From an uncultured Blautia sp. (GTDB taxonomy: Bacteria > Bacillota > Clostridia > Lachnospirales > Lachnospiraceae), in assembly GCA_937893675.1 (NCBI GenBank), contig CALBGI010000075.1:1-64000 (forward strand): a DNA stretch of 64,000 nucleotides, written 5' to 3'. This document shows positions 42,935 through 51,637 of this stretch, in pieces. The stretch's first letter is position 1. Each line of letters opens with the position of its first letter. A model generated the notes under the pieces. It was not told the origin of the DNA and searched no databases. It was given only the letters and a program-made list of their open reading frames with translations. A program made the position numbers and the translations under genes.

Positions 42935-44239
42935 CTATTTTTCCTTATCCAACACTGCCTGTACTTTATCCACAAATTCCTGGCCTGTAAGAGCCTTGAT
43001 AAATAACTCATCCAAGCTGGAATCCATCATAGTAATTGCTTCTGCACTTGGCATTGTTGTATAATGAACCTGGACAAGATTTTTATCGGCCGCATAATCA
43101 AGTGTTTTCTGCATAATTAATTTCTGTGAGTCCCTATTTACTTCAACTTTTTTGCATGGAATCATCCCACTCTCTGTAAGAGATTGTGACAACTCGTCAG
43201 ATGCAAGCATATCACATACTTTCAAAACAGCATCATGCTTTTCAGGATCTTCATAGGAAGCTTTATTGATCATAAAACCATATACTGTGAAACCAGCTTC
43301 TATTGTTGCAGGATCTATTGTAGCATCAGGCATTTTCGGCATTGGAATAATATCACTGCACTCCTGGATTTCCTCTGGAATGGATTCATACATCCATGGA
43401 TATGTGTATGTCATCGCTGCTTTTCTATCTGTATAAAGCTGAAGACTTGCTGACCAACCTCCATTTGCCATTGTATCTGCTGGAAACAGTTTGTTATCAA
43501 TCATATCAAGAATTGTATCTGCTACTTTTACTGCATTTTCTGTATTAAAATTCCCACCTGAGGCAAGCGCTGTAATTTCTTCTTTACTCCCCTCATATTG
43601 ATTATAAAGTTCGCTGAAGAAAAATTCAGATGGCGTTCCTCCATTACTCCCTATCGCCATGGGAATAATCCCCTTTTCATTTAAAACTTTTCCTACATTT
43701 AACAATTCATCATAAGTAGTCGGATATTCCAAACCATTCTCTTCAAAAATTTCCTTGTTTGCCAGAAGAACCCCTCTTGTAGACTCAAGCGGAATTCCAT
43801 ATGTATTCCCATCCCCTGCAATGTAATAGTCGAATGATCCATCATCAAAGTCATCTCTCGACACATTATCACTTTCCGCAAAATAATCATCTACATTCAG
43901 CAACAATCCTGCATCTACCATATCTTTCATCATACCACCGCCCCAGTATGTGAATACATCTGGAAGATCACCGGATGCCGTCTGAGTTTTAATTTTGGTT
44001 TTGTAGTCCTCAGTACTATAAGTTTGAAGAGTAATATCCATTGTGTCTGCATTTTCTTTCTGAAATTTTTCAAAAATAGGATAAAAATAATCGTACTTTG
44101 AATCACCTTCCCCCCAGTTTGTAGCAATCACAATCGAAACCTTATCATCAGCCTTAATCTCCTGCCCGCCGTTAACACTCAGAATTCCTACACATAACGC
44201 TGCCGCTACACTAAAAGAAATCACTTTTTTTACTTTCAT
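42935..44239 (-). CDS. CUT1 sugar ABC transporter substrate-binding protein
   Basis: 434 residues: signal peptide MKVKKVISFSVAAALCVGILSVNGG..., then an extracellular solute-binding protein family 1 fold with IVIATNWGEGDSKYDYFYPIFEKFQKEN and TASGDLPDVFTYWGGGMMKDMVD near the N-terminus, and TYTYPWMYESIP near 285. The lipobox is not convincing. Start behind GAAGGAGGTTATAGA. It is the first gene of the island operon, so the promoter should lie in 44240-44385; no clear consensus boxes are seen there, which fits dependence on the YesN activator. Confidence 0.94.
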   Translation of the reverse strand: MKVKKVISFSVAAALCVGILSVNGGQEIKADDKVSIVIATNWGEGDSKYDYFYPIFEKFQKENADTMDITLQTYSTEDYKTKIKTQTASGDLPDVFTYWGGGMMKDMVDAGLLLNVDDYFAESDNVSRDDFDDGSFDYYIAGDGNTYGIPLESTRGVLLANKEIFEENGLEYPTTYDELLNVGKVLNEKGIIPMAIGSNGGTPSEFFFSELYNQYEGSKEEITALASGGNFNTENAVKVADTILDMIDNKLFPADTMANGGWSASLQLYTDRKAAMTYTYPWMYESIPEEIQECSDIIPMPKMPDATIDPATIEAGFTVYGFMINKASYEDPEKHDAVLKVCDMLASDELSQSLTESGMIPCKKVEVNRDSQKLIMQKTLDYAADKNLVQVHYTTMPSAEAITMMDSSLDELFIKALTGQEFVDKVQAVLDKEK

Positions 44240-44380
44240 TCTATAACCTCCTTCAAATTTCTATCCTTTTCTTTATGAGATCTATCGATAAATCTTTTTT
44301 ATATTTACATTATTACAAAAATATCTCTATTTTGAAATATGAATATCTTCCCACAAATGTTATAGATTTTTACATTTATA

Positions 44381-44419
44381 AAAAATGCCCATTATCAATT
44401 TTATAACTGATAACAGGCA
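44381..44419 (-). terminator. Terminator of the AlbA_2 ATPase gene
   Basis: On the minus strand TGCCTGTTATCA pairs with TGATAATGGGCA (one mismatch, 44386-44419), followed by TTTTTT. Confidence 0.8.
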
Positions 44420-44426
44420 ATTATCT

Positions 44427-45896
44427 TTATTCTTTTGGCTTTATAAATCTATATTTTCCTCTGCCCTGCTCTGCGGCACCTTCTATCAAATCCATTTTCT
44501 TTATCTTTCTCAACATTTTACCTGCAGAAGATGATGCTAAATCACATATTTTTATAACATCCGCACGTGAAAATGCAACATCATACTTAAAATGTTCAAA
44601 TAACAAAAGCATATTTCTTTTAGTAGGTGAATTGAGTTTTAATTCTGAAATGGATTGTTGGAACGCTACTTTTTCACTCTCAAACGCTACTTTTTCACTC
44701 TCAAACGCTACTTTTTCCGCTCCAACAATTTCCTTTTCAACTGCTTCATAATTCAAATTGTACAGTGTTACTTGAAATGAAGTAATATCAGAGTAAAACT
44801 CTGGTTCCAATTCCTCACGATAGTTATAAGCTGTATGGTAGGCCTCTGTGATTTTCTTAAATCCACTACCTTGTCGTTCCATATATCCCAGCCTTGCGAA
44901 AATATCCGCCAGAACAGGATTCCGGCGTGTTGAAGAAATATTGGTTATATCTCGTTCCTGTATCCGCGTTCCATCTGCCATACCTCCAGGAGAATGAATT
45001 GTAAGACGATCATCGTATATATCAATGTGGACTTCACTACCTAAAATAAGATAATCTCGATGAATCAAAGCATTAACAAGAGCTTCAAAAACGCTTCGCT
45101 CACAGTAATCTGGCATTTCAATACGGGAGTTAGCTGTTTTTTTCCATAGTGTTTTTGTATTCCGCTTCACAAAACCGGTGCCTTCATTGAGCAAAATAAT
45201 CAAACTCCCAGCATACTCTGCACTATCAAGAGCATCGACCATGCCTCCGCTTTTATCCAGGCCATTCCACCGAGTACAGAATAACCGAGAATGGTGGATG
45301 GGCGAATCATCCGCCAATAAAGCGCCCGCATTAGTCAATTTTCCGTGTCTATCCCTTATATCAAACGACTCAAACAGTTTTTCTTCCATACTGTTACCAT
45401 TCCAAACCTTGTATCTCTCTCGCAGTTTAGAAAAAGCATAATCCTTAAAATCATATTCGGACTTCAAGGCGTCATAGGTTCGGTTCATTCCCTTTAGTAT
45501 GAGTTGATTAAGAACAAAACTGGGGGCAAGCACACTTTCATTGCCAATACGAATATATGCCTCCATCACACCATCTGCTTTATAATAATAAGGAGTAGTA
45601 TGTCCTGTAGAAATCGTCAATACAAGAATATCTTTATCGTCTCTCTGTTCCGGTACAAGAATAAAATTTGGATAGGGCGTAATACGTTCTTTAATCAATC
45701 GGCTGATTATCTCCGCATCAGCCTGTGCGTTGGCAAGACCAATTACATTTCTATTATCATCAATGCCGAAAACCAGAGTTCCTCCAATGCCATTTGAAAA
45801 AGCGCTGACGCTTTTCAACCAACTTTTCGGTTTTTTCACTTCCAAAGCAACCTTGAAATCACATTCTGTACATTCTGCAATCCACCTATCACTCAT
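44427..45896 (-). CDS. AlbA_2 / GHKL ATPase-type putative transcriptional regulator
   Basis: 489 residues. The N-terminal AlbA_2 (Schlafen-like) domain has KVALEVKKPKSWLKSVSAFSNGIGGTLVFGIDDN (about 14-47). A central region leads to a GHKL-like ATP-binding part (FEALVNALIHRDYLILGSEVHIDIYDDRLTIHSPGG, about 268-304, and GSGFKKITEAY). Then comes a linker of three near-identical EKVAFES repeats (about 390-412), and a C-terminal winged-helix-like domain. Such proteins are scattered, often mobile, and linked to regulation or defence. It stands alone with its own terminator, next to the AT-rich island. Confidence 0.85.
   Translation of the reverse strand: MSDRWIAECTECDFKVALEVKKPKSWLKSVSAFSNGIGGTLVFGIDDNRNVIGLANAQADAEIISRLIKERITPYPNFILVPEQRDDKDILVLTISTGHTTPYYYKADGVMEAYIRIGNESVLAPSFVLNQLILKGMNRTYDALKSEYDFKDYAFSKLRERYKVWNGNSMEEKLFESFDIRDRHGKLTNAGALLADDSPIHHSRLFCTRWNGLDKSGGMVDALDSAEYAGSLIILLNEGTGFVKRNTKTLWKKTANSRIEMPDYCERSVFEALVNALIHRDYLILGSEVHIDIYDDRLTIHSPGGMADGTRIQERDITNISSTRRNPVLADIFARLGYMERQGSGFKKITEAYHTAYNYREELEPEFYSDITSFQVTLYNLNYEAVEKEIVGAEKVAFESEKVAFESEKVAFQQSISELKLNSPTKRNMLLLFEHFKYDVAFSRADVIKICDLASSSAGKMLRKIKKMDLIEGAAEQGRGKYRFIKPKE
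44662..44724. repeat. 21-bp tandem repeat in the AlbA_2 ATPase gene
   Basis: Units start at 44662, 44683 and 44704. The first two are identical (AACGCTACTTTTTCACTCTCA, 21 bases), and the third matches for the first 13. Each encodes seven residues, so copy-number change alters linker length, not frame. Confidence 0.92.
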
Positions 45897-45917
45897 ACTC
45901 TCTCCCTCTCTTTTATT

Positions 45918-47135
45918 TTACGATTTCCCAAGTGGCGTATATTTTGTCAGCCGCGCAAAAGCCTCCTTTACCCGCGCCAGAGGCAGCGCCAGATTCATCC
46001 GGATGCTGCACGGATGGCCAAACATTCTTCCGTCCTGCCATGCAACACCCACATCCCAGCCGGCTCTCAAGAGCTCGTCTACAGAAATGCCATGTTCTTC
46101 ACACCATCCGGTGCAATCCCAAAACAGCATATAGGTGCCCTGGGGTCTGCTGACCTCAATGCCCGGAAAATGCTGTGCAATATAGGTGCAGGCGTAATTC
46201 ACATTTTCTGTGAGCACCTGGCAAAGCTCCTTTACCCACTCATGTCCCTCCGGCTGATATGCCCCCATCAGCGCATACATGGACAGCACGTTCATCTCGT
46301 TATAATGGGGCTTGCTGCTTTTCGCCCGCACTCTATCTCTGAGATATTCGTTGTAAATAATATGATAGCTTCCCACCAGCCCGGCTAGGTTGAAGGTTTT
46401 GCTGGGCGCATAGACGGCCACCGTACGATTTTTTGCATCCTCGCTGACAGACTGCGTCGGAATATGCTGATACCCCTCCAGAATAATATCCGACCAGATT
46501 TCATCGGAAATAACAATACAGTCATTTTTCCGGTAAATCTCCATGGCTTTTTCCAGCTCCCAGCGCTCCCACACACGCCCGCAGGGATTGTGCGGACTGC
46601 AGAAAACAGCCGCATGGATGTGGTGCTCTTTCAGCTTTGCGTCCATGTCCTCAAAATCCATGCGCCAAATTCCCTGTCCGTCCTTTTTCAGCGGACTGTG
46701 GATAATCCGAAATCCATTGTTGGTCAGACTGTTGGTGAATCCGATATAGGTTGGGCTGTGCAGAAGAATCCCGTCACCCGGCGATGCAAAGGCAGTCAGC
46801 GCAGACACCACACAGCCCAGAACGCCGTTTTCGTAGCCGATGCACTCCTTGGCAAGTCCGGTCACATGATTTCGTTTTTCCTGCCATTGTATAATGGACT
46901 GATAGTATTCGTCTCTGGGCAGAAAATACCCGTACAGGGGATGCTTCGCCCGGTTGATGATCGCTTCCGGAATCGTGGGCACTGTGGCAAAATTCATATC
47001 TGCCACCCACATGGGAATCACGTCAAATCCGTCCTTCGGTTTCGCGGGAGCCATCCCCGTGCCGTCTCCCAGTCCGTCCACCGCAATGGCATCCATTCCC
47101 CTCCGGTCGATCATCGATGTAAAATCGTACTTCAT
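45918..47135 (-). CDS. MalY/PatB-family PLP aminotransferase (cystathionine beta-lyase type)
   Basis: 405 residues, fold type I PLP enzyme. The PLP lysine is in YAPSKTFNLAGLVGSY (about 240-255). Other family pieces are IPMWVADMNFATVP (about 40), VLGCVVSALTAFASPGDGILL and CSPHNPCGRVW. MalY/PatB proteins cleave C-S bonds of cystathionine or cysteine conjugates. Base composition returns to the GC-richer style of the flanks. The EamA gene lies 19 bases upstream on the same strand. Confidence 0.93.
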   Translation of the reverse strand: MKYDFTSMIDRRGMDAIAVDGLGDGTGMAPAKPKDGFDVIPMWVADMNFATVPTIPEAIINRAKHPLYGYFLPRDEYYQSIIQWQEKRNHVTGLAKECIGYENGVLGCVVSALTAFASPGDGILLHSPTYIGFTNSLTNNGFRIIHSPLKKDGQGIWRMDFEDMDAKLKEHHIHAAVFCSPHNPCGRVWERWELEKAMEIYRKNDCIVISDEIWSDIILEGYQHIPTQSVSEDAKNRTVAVYAPSKTFNLAGLVGSYHIIYNEYLRDRVRAKSSKPHYNEMNVLSMYALMGAYQPEGHEWVKELCQVLTENVNYACTYIAQHFPGIEVSRPQGTYMLFWDCTGWCEEHGISVDELLRAGWDVGVAWQDGRMFGHPCSIRMNLALPLARVKEAFARLTKYTPLGKS

Positions 47136-47154
47136 GCTTCTGTTCCTCCTTGTC

Positions 47155-47568
47155 TCACAATACCATAACCAGTGTCCCGACTGTGATAAGCGCTGCTCCT
47201 ATGAGTGATTTTGCCGTAACGCTTTCCCGAAGAAAGACAAAGGCCAGAATCATTGTGATCACCACGCTCATTTTGTCAATGGGAACCACCTTTGACGCCT
47301 CGCCCATTTGAAGGGCTTTGTAATAACACAGCCAGGATGCCCCTGTGGCAAGTCCTGACAGGATCAGAAACAGCCAGCTTTTTCTGCTGATTTCCTGTAT
47401 CCCCCTCTGTGCGTTGGTAAGGAACACCATACCCCAGGCCATTGCCAGAACCACCACGGTGCGGATTGCTGTAGCAAGATTGGAATTTACTCCGTCAATC
47501 CCCACCTTTGCCAAAATGGACGTCAACGCCGCAAATACTGCGGACAACAGTGCAAATACCGCCCACAT
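47155..47568 (-). CDS. Single-unit EamA (DMT) transporter
   Basis: 137 residues with five membrane segments, a single EamA unit: MWAVFALLSAVFAALTSILAKVGIDGVNSNLATAIRTVVV, ASWLCYYKALQMGEASKVVPIDKMSVVITMILAFVFLRES. Full EamA proteins have two such units; short ones act as dimers. Exported substrate unknown; cotranscription with the PLP lyase could suggest amino-acid export, but that is an inference. Confidence 0.9.
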   Translation of the reverse strand: MWAVFALLSAVFAALTSILAKVGIDGVNSNLATAIRTVVVLAMAWGMVFLTNAQRGIQEISRKSWLFLILSGLATGASWLCYYKALQMGEASKVVPIDKMSVVITMILAFVFLRESVTAKSLIGAALITVGTLVMVL

Positions 47569-47579
47569 ACTATCACCTC

Positions 47580-48281
47580 TTATCTTTTGACCTTGATTTT
47601 CAATGTGTTCAGATATTCCTTCTGCTCCGGCGTGATCCGGCAGCTTTCCCGGGCTTTCTGGAGCGCCTTGTTGTGCGTCCAGACATCCAGATGCTGCTCC
47701 TCAAAACAGGGCAAAACTGCCTCATACTGTTTCGCCAGAGCCGTGGCAAAATACCAGGCGATCATCATATTTACGTAATACTCCTGAGAACGCAGCGCTG
47801 CCACCATATCCAGGTACTCAGGCCGGAAATCCGCATCCAGATAAAACCGCATCAGCATCCCCACTCCAAAGCGAACGGTATAGGTTTTGTCCGATGCGAG
47901 CCAACGCCGTATGGCGTCCAGAAGTTCCTTTTTGTGCTTTCCAAACACTTTGGGCACCATCATGTCACAGGTTGCCCAGTTGTCCACAAAGGGCAAAAAT
48001 TCCTCCACCTGCGCAAGACAGGTTTCATAGTCCTTTGTCTGCTCGATCAAAAAAGCGTGTACATTGTTTTCCTCGTAATATGTATGGGGCAGCTCCTTAA
48101 GAAACACCCCGATATCCGGATTCCCCGCCAGCTCCTTTGCCAACCTGCGAAGTTTTGGGACCCGTATCCCGATGATACGCTCTTTTTCTATGGTCGGCAT
48201 CAGTGCTCCGTGAAAATCCCGGTATTCTAAATCCTGCATTTCCAAAAGCCTGGCTTGGATTTCCCGGCAAATTTCCTGCAT
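47580..48281 (-). CDS. AlkD-like DNA alkylation repair protein
   Basis: 233 residues from ATG 48281, preceded by GGGGAGTGCTGT (the frame opens 17 codons further). All-helical HEAT-like repeats: RVPKLRRLAKELAGN, FVDNWATCDMMVPKVFGKHKKELL and VRFGVGMLMRFYL are typical of the family, which recognises or excises alkylated bases. Asp and Trp of VDNWATCD correspond to conserved active-site positions. 11 bases before the EamA gene. Confidence 0.9.
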   Translation of the reverse strand: MQEICREIQARLLEMQDLEYRDFHGALMPTIEKERIIGIRVPKLRRLAKELAGNPDIGVFLKELPHTYYEENNVHAFLIEQTKDYETCLAQVEEFLPFVDNWATCDMMVPKVFGKHKKELLDAIRRWLASDKTYTVRFGVGMLMRFYLDADFRPEYLDMVAALRSQEYYVNMMIAWYFATALAKQYEAVLPCFEEQHLDVWTHNKALQKARESCRITPEQKEYLNTLKIKVKR

Positions 48282-48415
48282 ACAGCACTCCCCTCTCTCT
48301 GCAGTCTTTCTGAATCGTTTTAAGCATATCATATTCTTGCCATTTCATAAACTGATTTCACAGGAAAACCGCTAAATCCCTCAAAAATAGCATTTGAAAA
48401 GGAAAACGAAATGTG

Positions 48416-48637
48416 TTACTCTGTTTCACCAGATTTCAAATTCTTTTCTTCCTCCACCGCCCTGGGCCGATAATGATACAAAGCCTCATAGGACTCCCGT
48501 TCCGCATCCGATTGCGGCTCACTGGGGATCAGCCCGGTGCAGTCCATGGAGGACGCGGAATTTCCCAGGTAATCATACCCCTCGATCACGATTCTGTTTT
48601 TCTCCTGCGGTGCCCTTTCTTTTTTGTTTTTCTCCAT
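48416..48637 (-). CDS. Small hydrophilic protein with ribosome site inside a hairpin
   Basis: 73 residues, highly charged, no membrane segment; the central IEGYDYLGNSASSMDCTGLIPSEP is the only non-repetitive block. Function unknown. Its Shine-Dalgarno AAAGGAGG is the 3' arm of the hairpin at 48641-48682, so it is hidden if transcription reads through from the MATE gene. It could also be spurious, but the site is strong and correctly spaced. Confidence 0.6.
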   Translation of the reverse strand: MEKNKKERAPQEKNRIVIEGYDYLGNSASSMDCTGLIPSEPQSDAERESYEALYHYRPRAVEEEKNLKSGETE

Positions 48638-48640
48638 AAC

Positions 48641-48684
48641 AAAAACCTCCTTTGGAGCTTATTTTCCCAAAAGGAGGTTTTTTT
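48641..48684. terminator. Bidirectional hairpin that also sequesters a ribosome site
   Basis: A perfect 13-bp stem (AAAAACCTCCTTT at 48641-48653, AAAGGAGGTTTTT at 48670-48682) with a 16-base loop and T-runs on both strands. It ends the MATE transcript 3 bases after its stop codon. On the minus strand the 3' arm is the ribosome site of the 73-residue ORF. Confidence 0.8.
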
Positions 48685-48686
48685 AT

Positions 48687-50066
48687 TCATGCAAAAGACC
48701 CGGCGTCCGGTTCTTCCCCGTCCCCGGGAAGGGAACGCAGAAATCCTGCCAGCATAGGTATGGTGACAGCCGCCGACAACAGATCCGCTGTCATCTGTGA
48801 AATCTGAATGCCCCATAAGCCCCACACCTGGCTGAAGACCAGCAGCACCGGAATGAAAAACAAGCCGCTTCGCATACTCGCCAGAAATGCCGCCTGCCCG
48901 CCTTTTCCAATACTCTGGAACAGCATGTTCCCGCAAACCGAAACCGGCATAATGGCAAGCGCCACACACTGCGCCCGAAAAGCCACCACACCAATGCGGA
49001 TCACCTCTGCGTCGTCACGAAACAGCGCGATCACCGGCCGCGCGAATAGCATGCCGCCAACGGCAGCTGCAAGCATGATCACTCCGCCAAACCACAGGGT
49101 AAACAGACAGGCTTTTTTTACCCGGCTGTATTTTTTCGCACCGTAATTAAAAGCGGAAACCGGCTGAAAGCCCTGGCCGATTCCAAGTCCCACACAGAAC
49201 ATGGCATTGATCACCCTGGATACAATACTCATGGCCGCAATCGCCGCATCCCCATAAGGCGCTGCGCACTGGTTCAGAAGCATGACAGAAATGCTGTTCA
49301 GCCCCTGGCGGAGCATACTTGGCATACCCACATACACAATATTCTTTATATCTGCCAGAGAACCCATATATCGAAAACTCATGCGGCTCTGCGTCTTTCC
49401 CCGAAGGAAGGGAAGCAGCAGGATAAACGCGCTCACGTACTGGGAAACCGCAGTGGAAATCCCCGCCCCCATAACGCCCATGTCAAAAACCTGGATGAGC
49501 AGATAATCTCCGAAAATATTCAGGATCCCTCCGGAGGTCAGGCCAACCATTGCAAAGACAGCCATGCCCTCGTATCGCAAAATATTGTTCATGACACATC
49601 CGGCAGCCATGGCCGGAGCGGCGATCAAAATCCCATAGCTGTACTCCCTTGCATAGGGCAGGATGGAATCGGTGCTTCCAAGAAGCTTCAGAAGAGGCGT
49701 CTGGAACAAAAGCCCCAGCGCCAGGATTAAAATTCCGCTTCCGATGGACAGAAAAAAACTGGTAGATGAAAACTTCCTCGCATTCTCCACATGGCGGTCC
49801 CCCAGCTGGCGGCTGATGTTGCTTCCCGCTCCGTGGCCGAACATAAAACCAAAGGCCTGGATGATCGCCATAAGCCCAAACACCACTCCCGTTGCCCCGC
49901 TTGCGCTGGTGCCAAGCGTACTGACAAAATAGGTGTCCGCCATATTGTAAAGATTGGTCACCAGCATGCTGACCGTCGTTGGGAATCCCAGCATCAGAAC
50001 CAGCTTCGGCACCGGTGTTTTTGTCATTTTGTCATACTGCAGCTTTGCGCTATCTTCCATTTCCAT
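48687..50066 (-). CDS. MATE-family efflux transporter
   Basis: 459 residues, twelve membrane segments in two halves. PKLVLMLGFPTTVSMLVTNLYNMADTYFVSTLGTSASGATGVVFGLM near the N-terminus and GIGQGFQPVSAFNYGAKKY in the second half are typical. It overlaps the NUDIX gene by 17 bases, so it ends a translationally coupled series (GNAT-GNAT-LUD-NUDIX-MATE). It shares only general fold with the MATE gene at 31833. Substrate unknown. Confidence 0.94.
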   Translation of the reverse strand: MEMEDSAKLQYDKMTKTPVPKLVLMLGFPTTVSMLVTNLYNMADTYFVSTLGTSASGATGVVFGLMAIIQAFGFMFGHGAGSNISRQLGDRHVENARKFSSTSFFLSIGSGILILALGLLFQTPLLKLLGSTDSILPYAREYSYGILIAAPAMAAGCVMNNILRYEGMAVFAMVGLTSGGILNIFGDYLLIQVFDMGVMGAGISTAVSQYVSAFILLLPFLRGKTQSRMSFRYMGSLADIKNIVYVGMPSMLRQGLNSISVMLLNQCAAPYGDAAIAAMSIVSRVINAMFCVGLGIGQGFQPVSAFNYGAKKYSRVKKACLFTLWFGGVIMLAAAVGGMLFARPVIALFRDDAEVIRIGVVAFRAQCVALAIMPVSVCGNMLFQSIGKGGQAAFLASMRSGLFFIPVLLVFSQVWGLWGIQISQMTADLLSAAVTIPMLAGFLRSLPGDGEEPDAGSFA

Positions 50067-50478
50067 ATCTGAAATACGCCTCGATCAACTTTTTCGATGG
50101 GGAATAGAGATTTTCCGGCAAAGCCTCCAGGGAAAACCACTGCCACGCATCCTGTTTTTCCGGCTCCATCACCCGAAGCTCTCCCCCACATTTCCGCGCC
50201 AGAACGTGCGCCGTCACAAAATGGCGGTCCGGCTGAATGTCATCTGCCGCGCCAAATACCACCATATCTTCAATGTCCAGATTTGTTTCTTCTTTTACCT
50301 CACGGGCTGCGCCCTGAAGGATCGTTTCCCCGTATTCCTGCTTGCCCCCTGGCAGACACCAGGTATCCGGCTCATAAATCCCACCGGTGTCTCTCCCGCG
50401 CGGTACACGGTGCCCAAGTAAAATTTTGTTTTCCCGAAGGATCAGCACACCGATGCCGACCTGAATGATGTTTTTCAT
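50050..50478 (-). CDS. NUDIX hydrolase
   Basis: 142 residues. The Nudix box is intact: GGKQEYGETILQGAAREVKEETNLDIE (about 43-69). It hydrolyses nucleoside-diphosphate-linked compounds; MutT-like clean-up of nucleotides is plausible, but specificity is unknown. One base after the LUD gene stop. Confidence 0.95.
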   Translation of the reverse strand: MKNIIQVGIGVLILRENKILLGHRVPRGRDTGGIYEPDTWCLPGGKQEYGETILQGAAREVKEETNLDIEDMVVFGAADDIQPDRHFVTAHVLARKCGGELRVMEPEKQDAWQWFSLEALPENLYSPSKKLIEAYFRYGNGR

Positions 50479-50479
50479 A

Positions 50480-51115
50480 TCAGTATCCCAATTCCTCTCC
50501 GACCAGAATTACTTTGATCCTTCCCGGCACAATGGAAAATCTGGTCACCACCGTCTGCGCGCAGATGCAGTCCGGGGAGAGGCAGTCTCCGCAGGTTCCT
50601 GTCACCGCGCAGGGCGTCTTTTTGTTCAGACGAACAGTGTTCTTGGGAGAAGCTGCATTTTTCACCCGCTTCATGGCGCTGTCCACATCCGCTTCCACCT
50701 TGTTCATTCCCGCAACGATCAGCACCTGCTCCGGGCCATAGCACAGGAAGGCAACCCGGTTTCCCCGCCCGTCAATGTTTACCAGCTGGCCGTCCAGCGT
50801 AATGGCATTGGTACTCATCAAAAAGAAATCGCTGTTGAGGATTTTTGCGTACATCTCCTTTTGTTCTTCCCTTGTTTTTGCTGTTTCCCGGTCATTGATG
50901 ACATAATCGCCAGCTTTTACAGCGTCCATGAGACCGCTTTCCGTCAAAGTCATGGAACCGCCCCAGCCCACGGAAGAGCCAGCCGGCATCAGCTCCAGCG
51001 CCTTTTTTACCGCCTCTTCAGAGGTTCTGCAATAATAGCCCTCCATCTGGCGCTTCTCCAGATTTTTGATGATGGTGCCGGCTGCATTTTCGTAATACTG
51101 CTCCTTTGCGTTCAT
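50480..51115 (-). CDS. LUD-domain protein (LutC/YkgG-like)
   Basis: 211 residues. The LUD core is visible: MPAGSSVGWGGSMTLTESGLMDAVKAGDYVINDRE (about 69-103) and DFFLMSTNAITLDGQLVNIDGRGNRVA. The Cys-rich end TGTCGDCLSPDCICAQTVV is typical of the single-domain Clostridia form. LUD proteins are linked to lactate oxidation, but no lutA/lutB is nearby, so the role is open. Confidence 0.9.
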   Translation of the reverse strand: MNAKEQYYENAAGTIIKNLEKRQMEGYYCRTSEEAVKKALELMPAGSSVGWGGSMTLTESGLMDAVKAGDYVINDRETAKTREEQKEMYAKILNSDFFLMSTNAITLDGQLVNIDGRGNRVAFLCYGPEQVLIVAGMNKVEADVDSAMKRVKNAASPKNTVRLNKKTPCAVTGTCGDCLSPDCICAQTVVTRFSIVPGRIKVILVGEELGY

Positions 51116-51130
51116 GCTGATTTCCTCCTG

Positions 51131-51637
51131 TCAAAAAATTTTGTCGTAGGCAAGCTTCCTGCCGTCAAGCGCAATCTCGCCCCGATATGTAAAACCACAT
51201 TTTTCAAACACATGCTGCATCCGTTTGTTGTGAAAATCCGTATCCACACGCAGCCCGTGGATTCCCCTGCTTTTGCACAATTCCTCTATCAGAGCAAACA
51301 CCGTATCCGTAAGCCCCTGTCCCCGAAACTCCTGTGCCACCGCCATGCGGTGCATCACCCCATAGGGCGCTTTCGTCTTCCACTCTCCCTGAATTTCATC
51401 ATATGCAGGTTCCCCGTCACAGTGTACACACATATAACCCGCAAGACGGCCGTCCACAAGAAGCCGATAGCCCCAGCCAAGAGAAACGTCCTCACAGACC
51501 GTGTCCCGGTTCGGATAGCTTTCTGTCCACTGCACAAACCCCTGCTCCCTCTGGAACTGCCTTGCATTTTCTATGATCTGTGCACAGGCGTCAATATCCT
51601 CCTCGCGGGCAGGAACAAGCTTGATCTCTCTTTTCAT
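51131..51637 (-). CDS. GNAT-family N-acetyltransferase
   Basis: 168 residues. The acetyl-CoA motif is VAQEFRGQGLTDTVFALI (about 95-112), then GIHGLRVDTDFHNKRMQHVFEKCGFTYRGEI, the typical final beta strand. It overlaps the upstream GNAT gene (ATGA). Substrate unknown. Confidence 0.92.
   Translation of the reverse strand: MKREIKLVPAREEDIDACAQIIENARQFQREQGFVQWTESYPNRDTVCEDVSLGWGYRLLVDGRLAGYMCVHCDGEPAYDEIQGEWKTKAPYGVMHRMAVAQEFRGQGLTDTVFALIEELCKSRGIHGLRVDTDFHNKRMQHVFEKCGFTYRGEIALDGRKLAYDKIF

Noticed and set aside
47155..47568. The short EamA gene as a truncated transporter
   Set aside because: It has a proper start and stop, five complete membrane segments and the length of known one-unit EamA proteins, so it is treated as intact.
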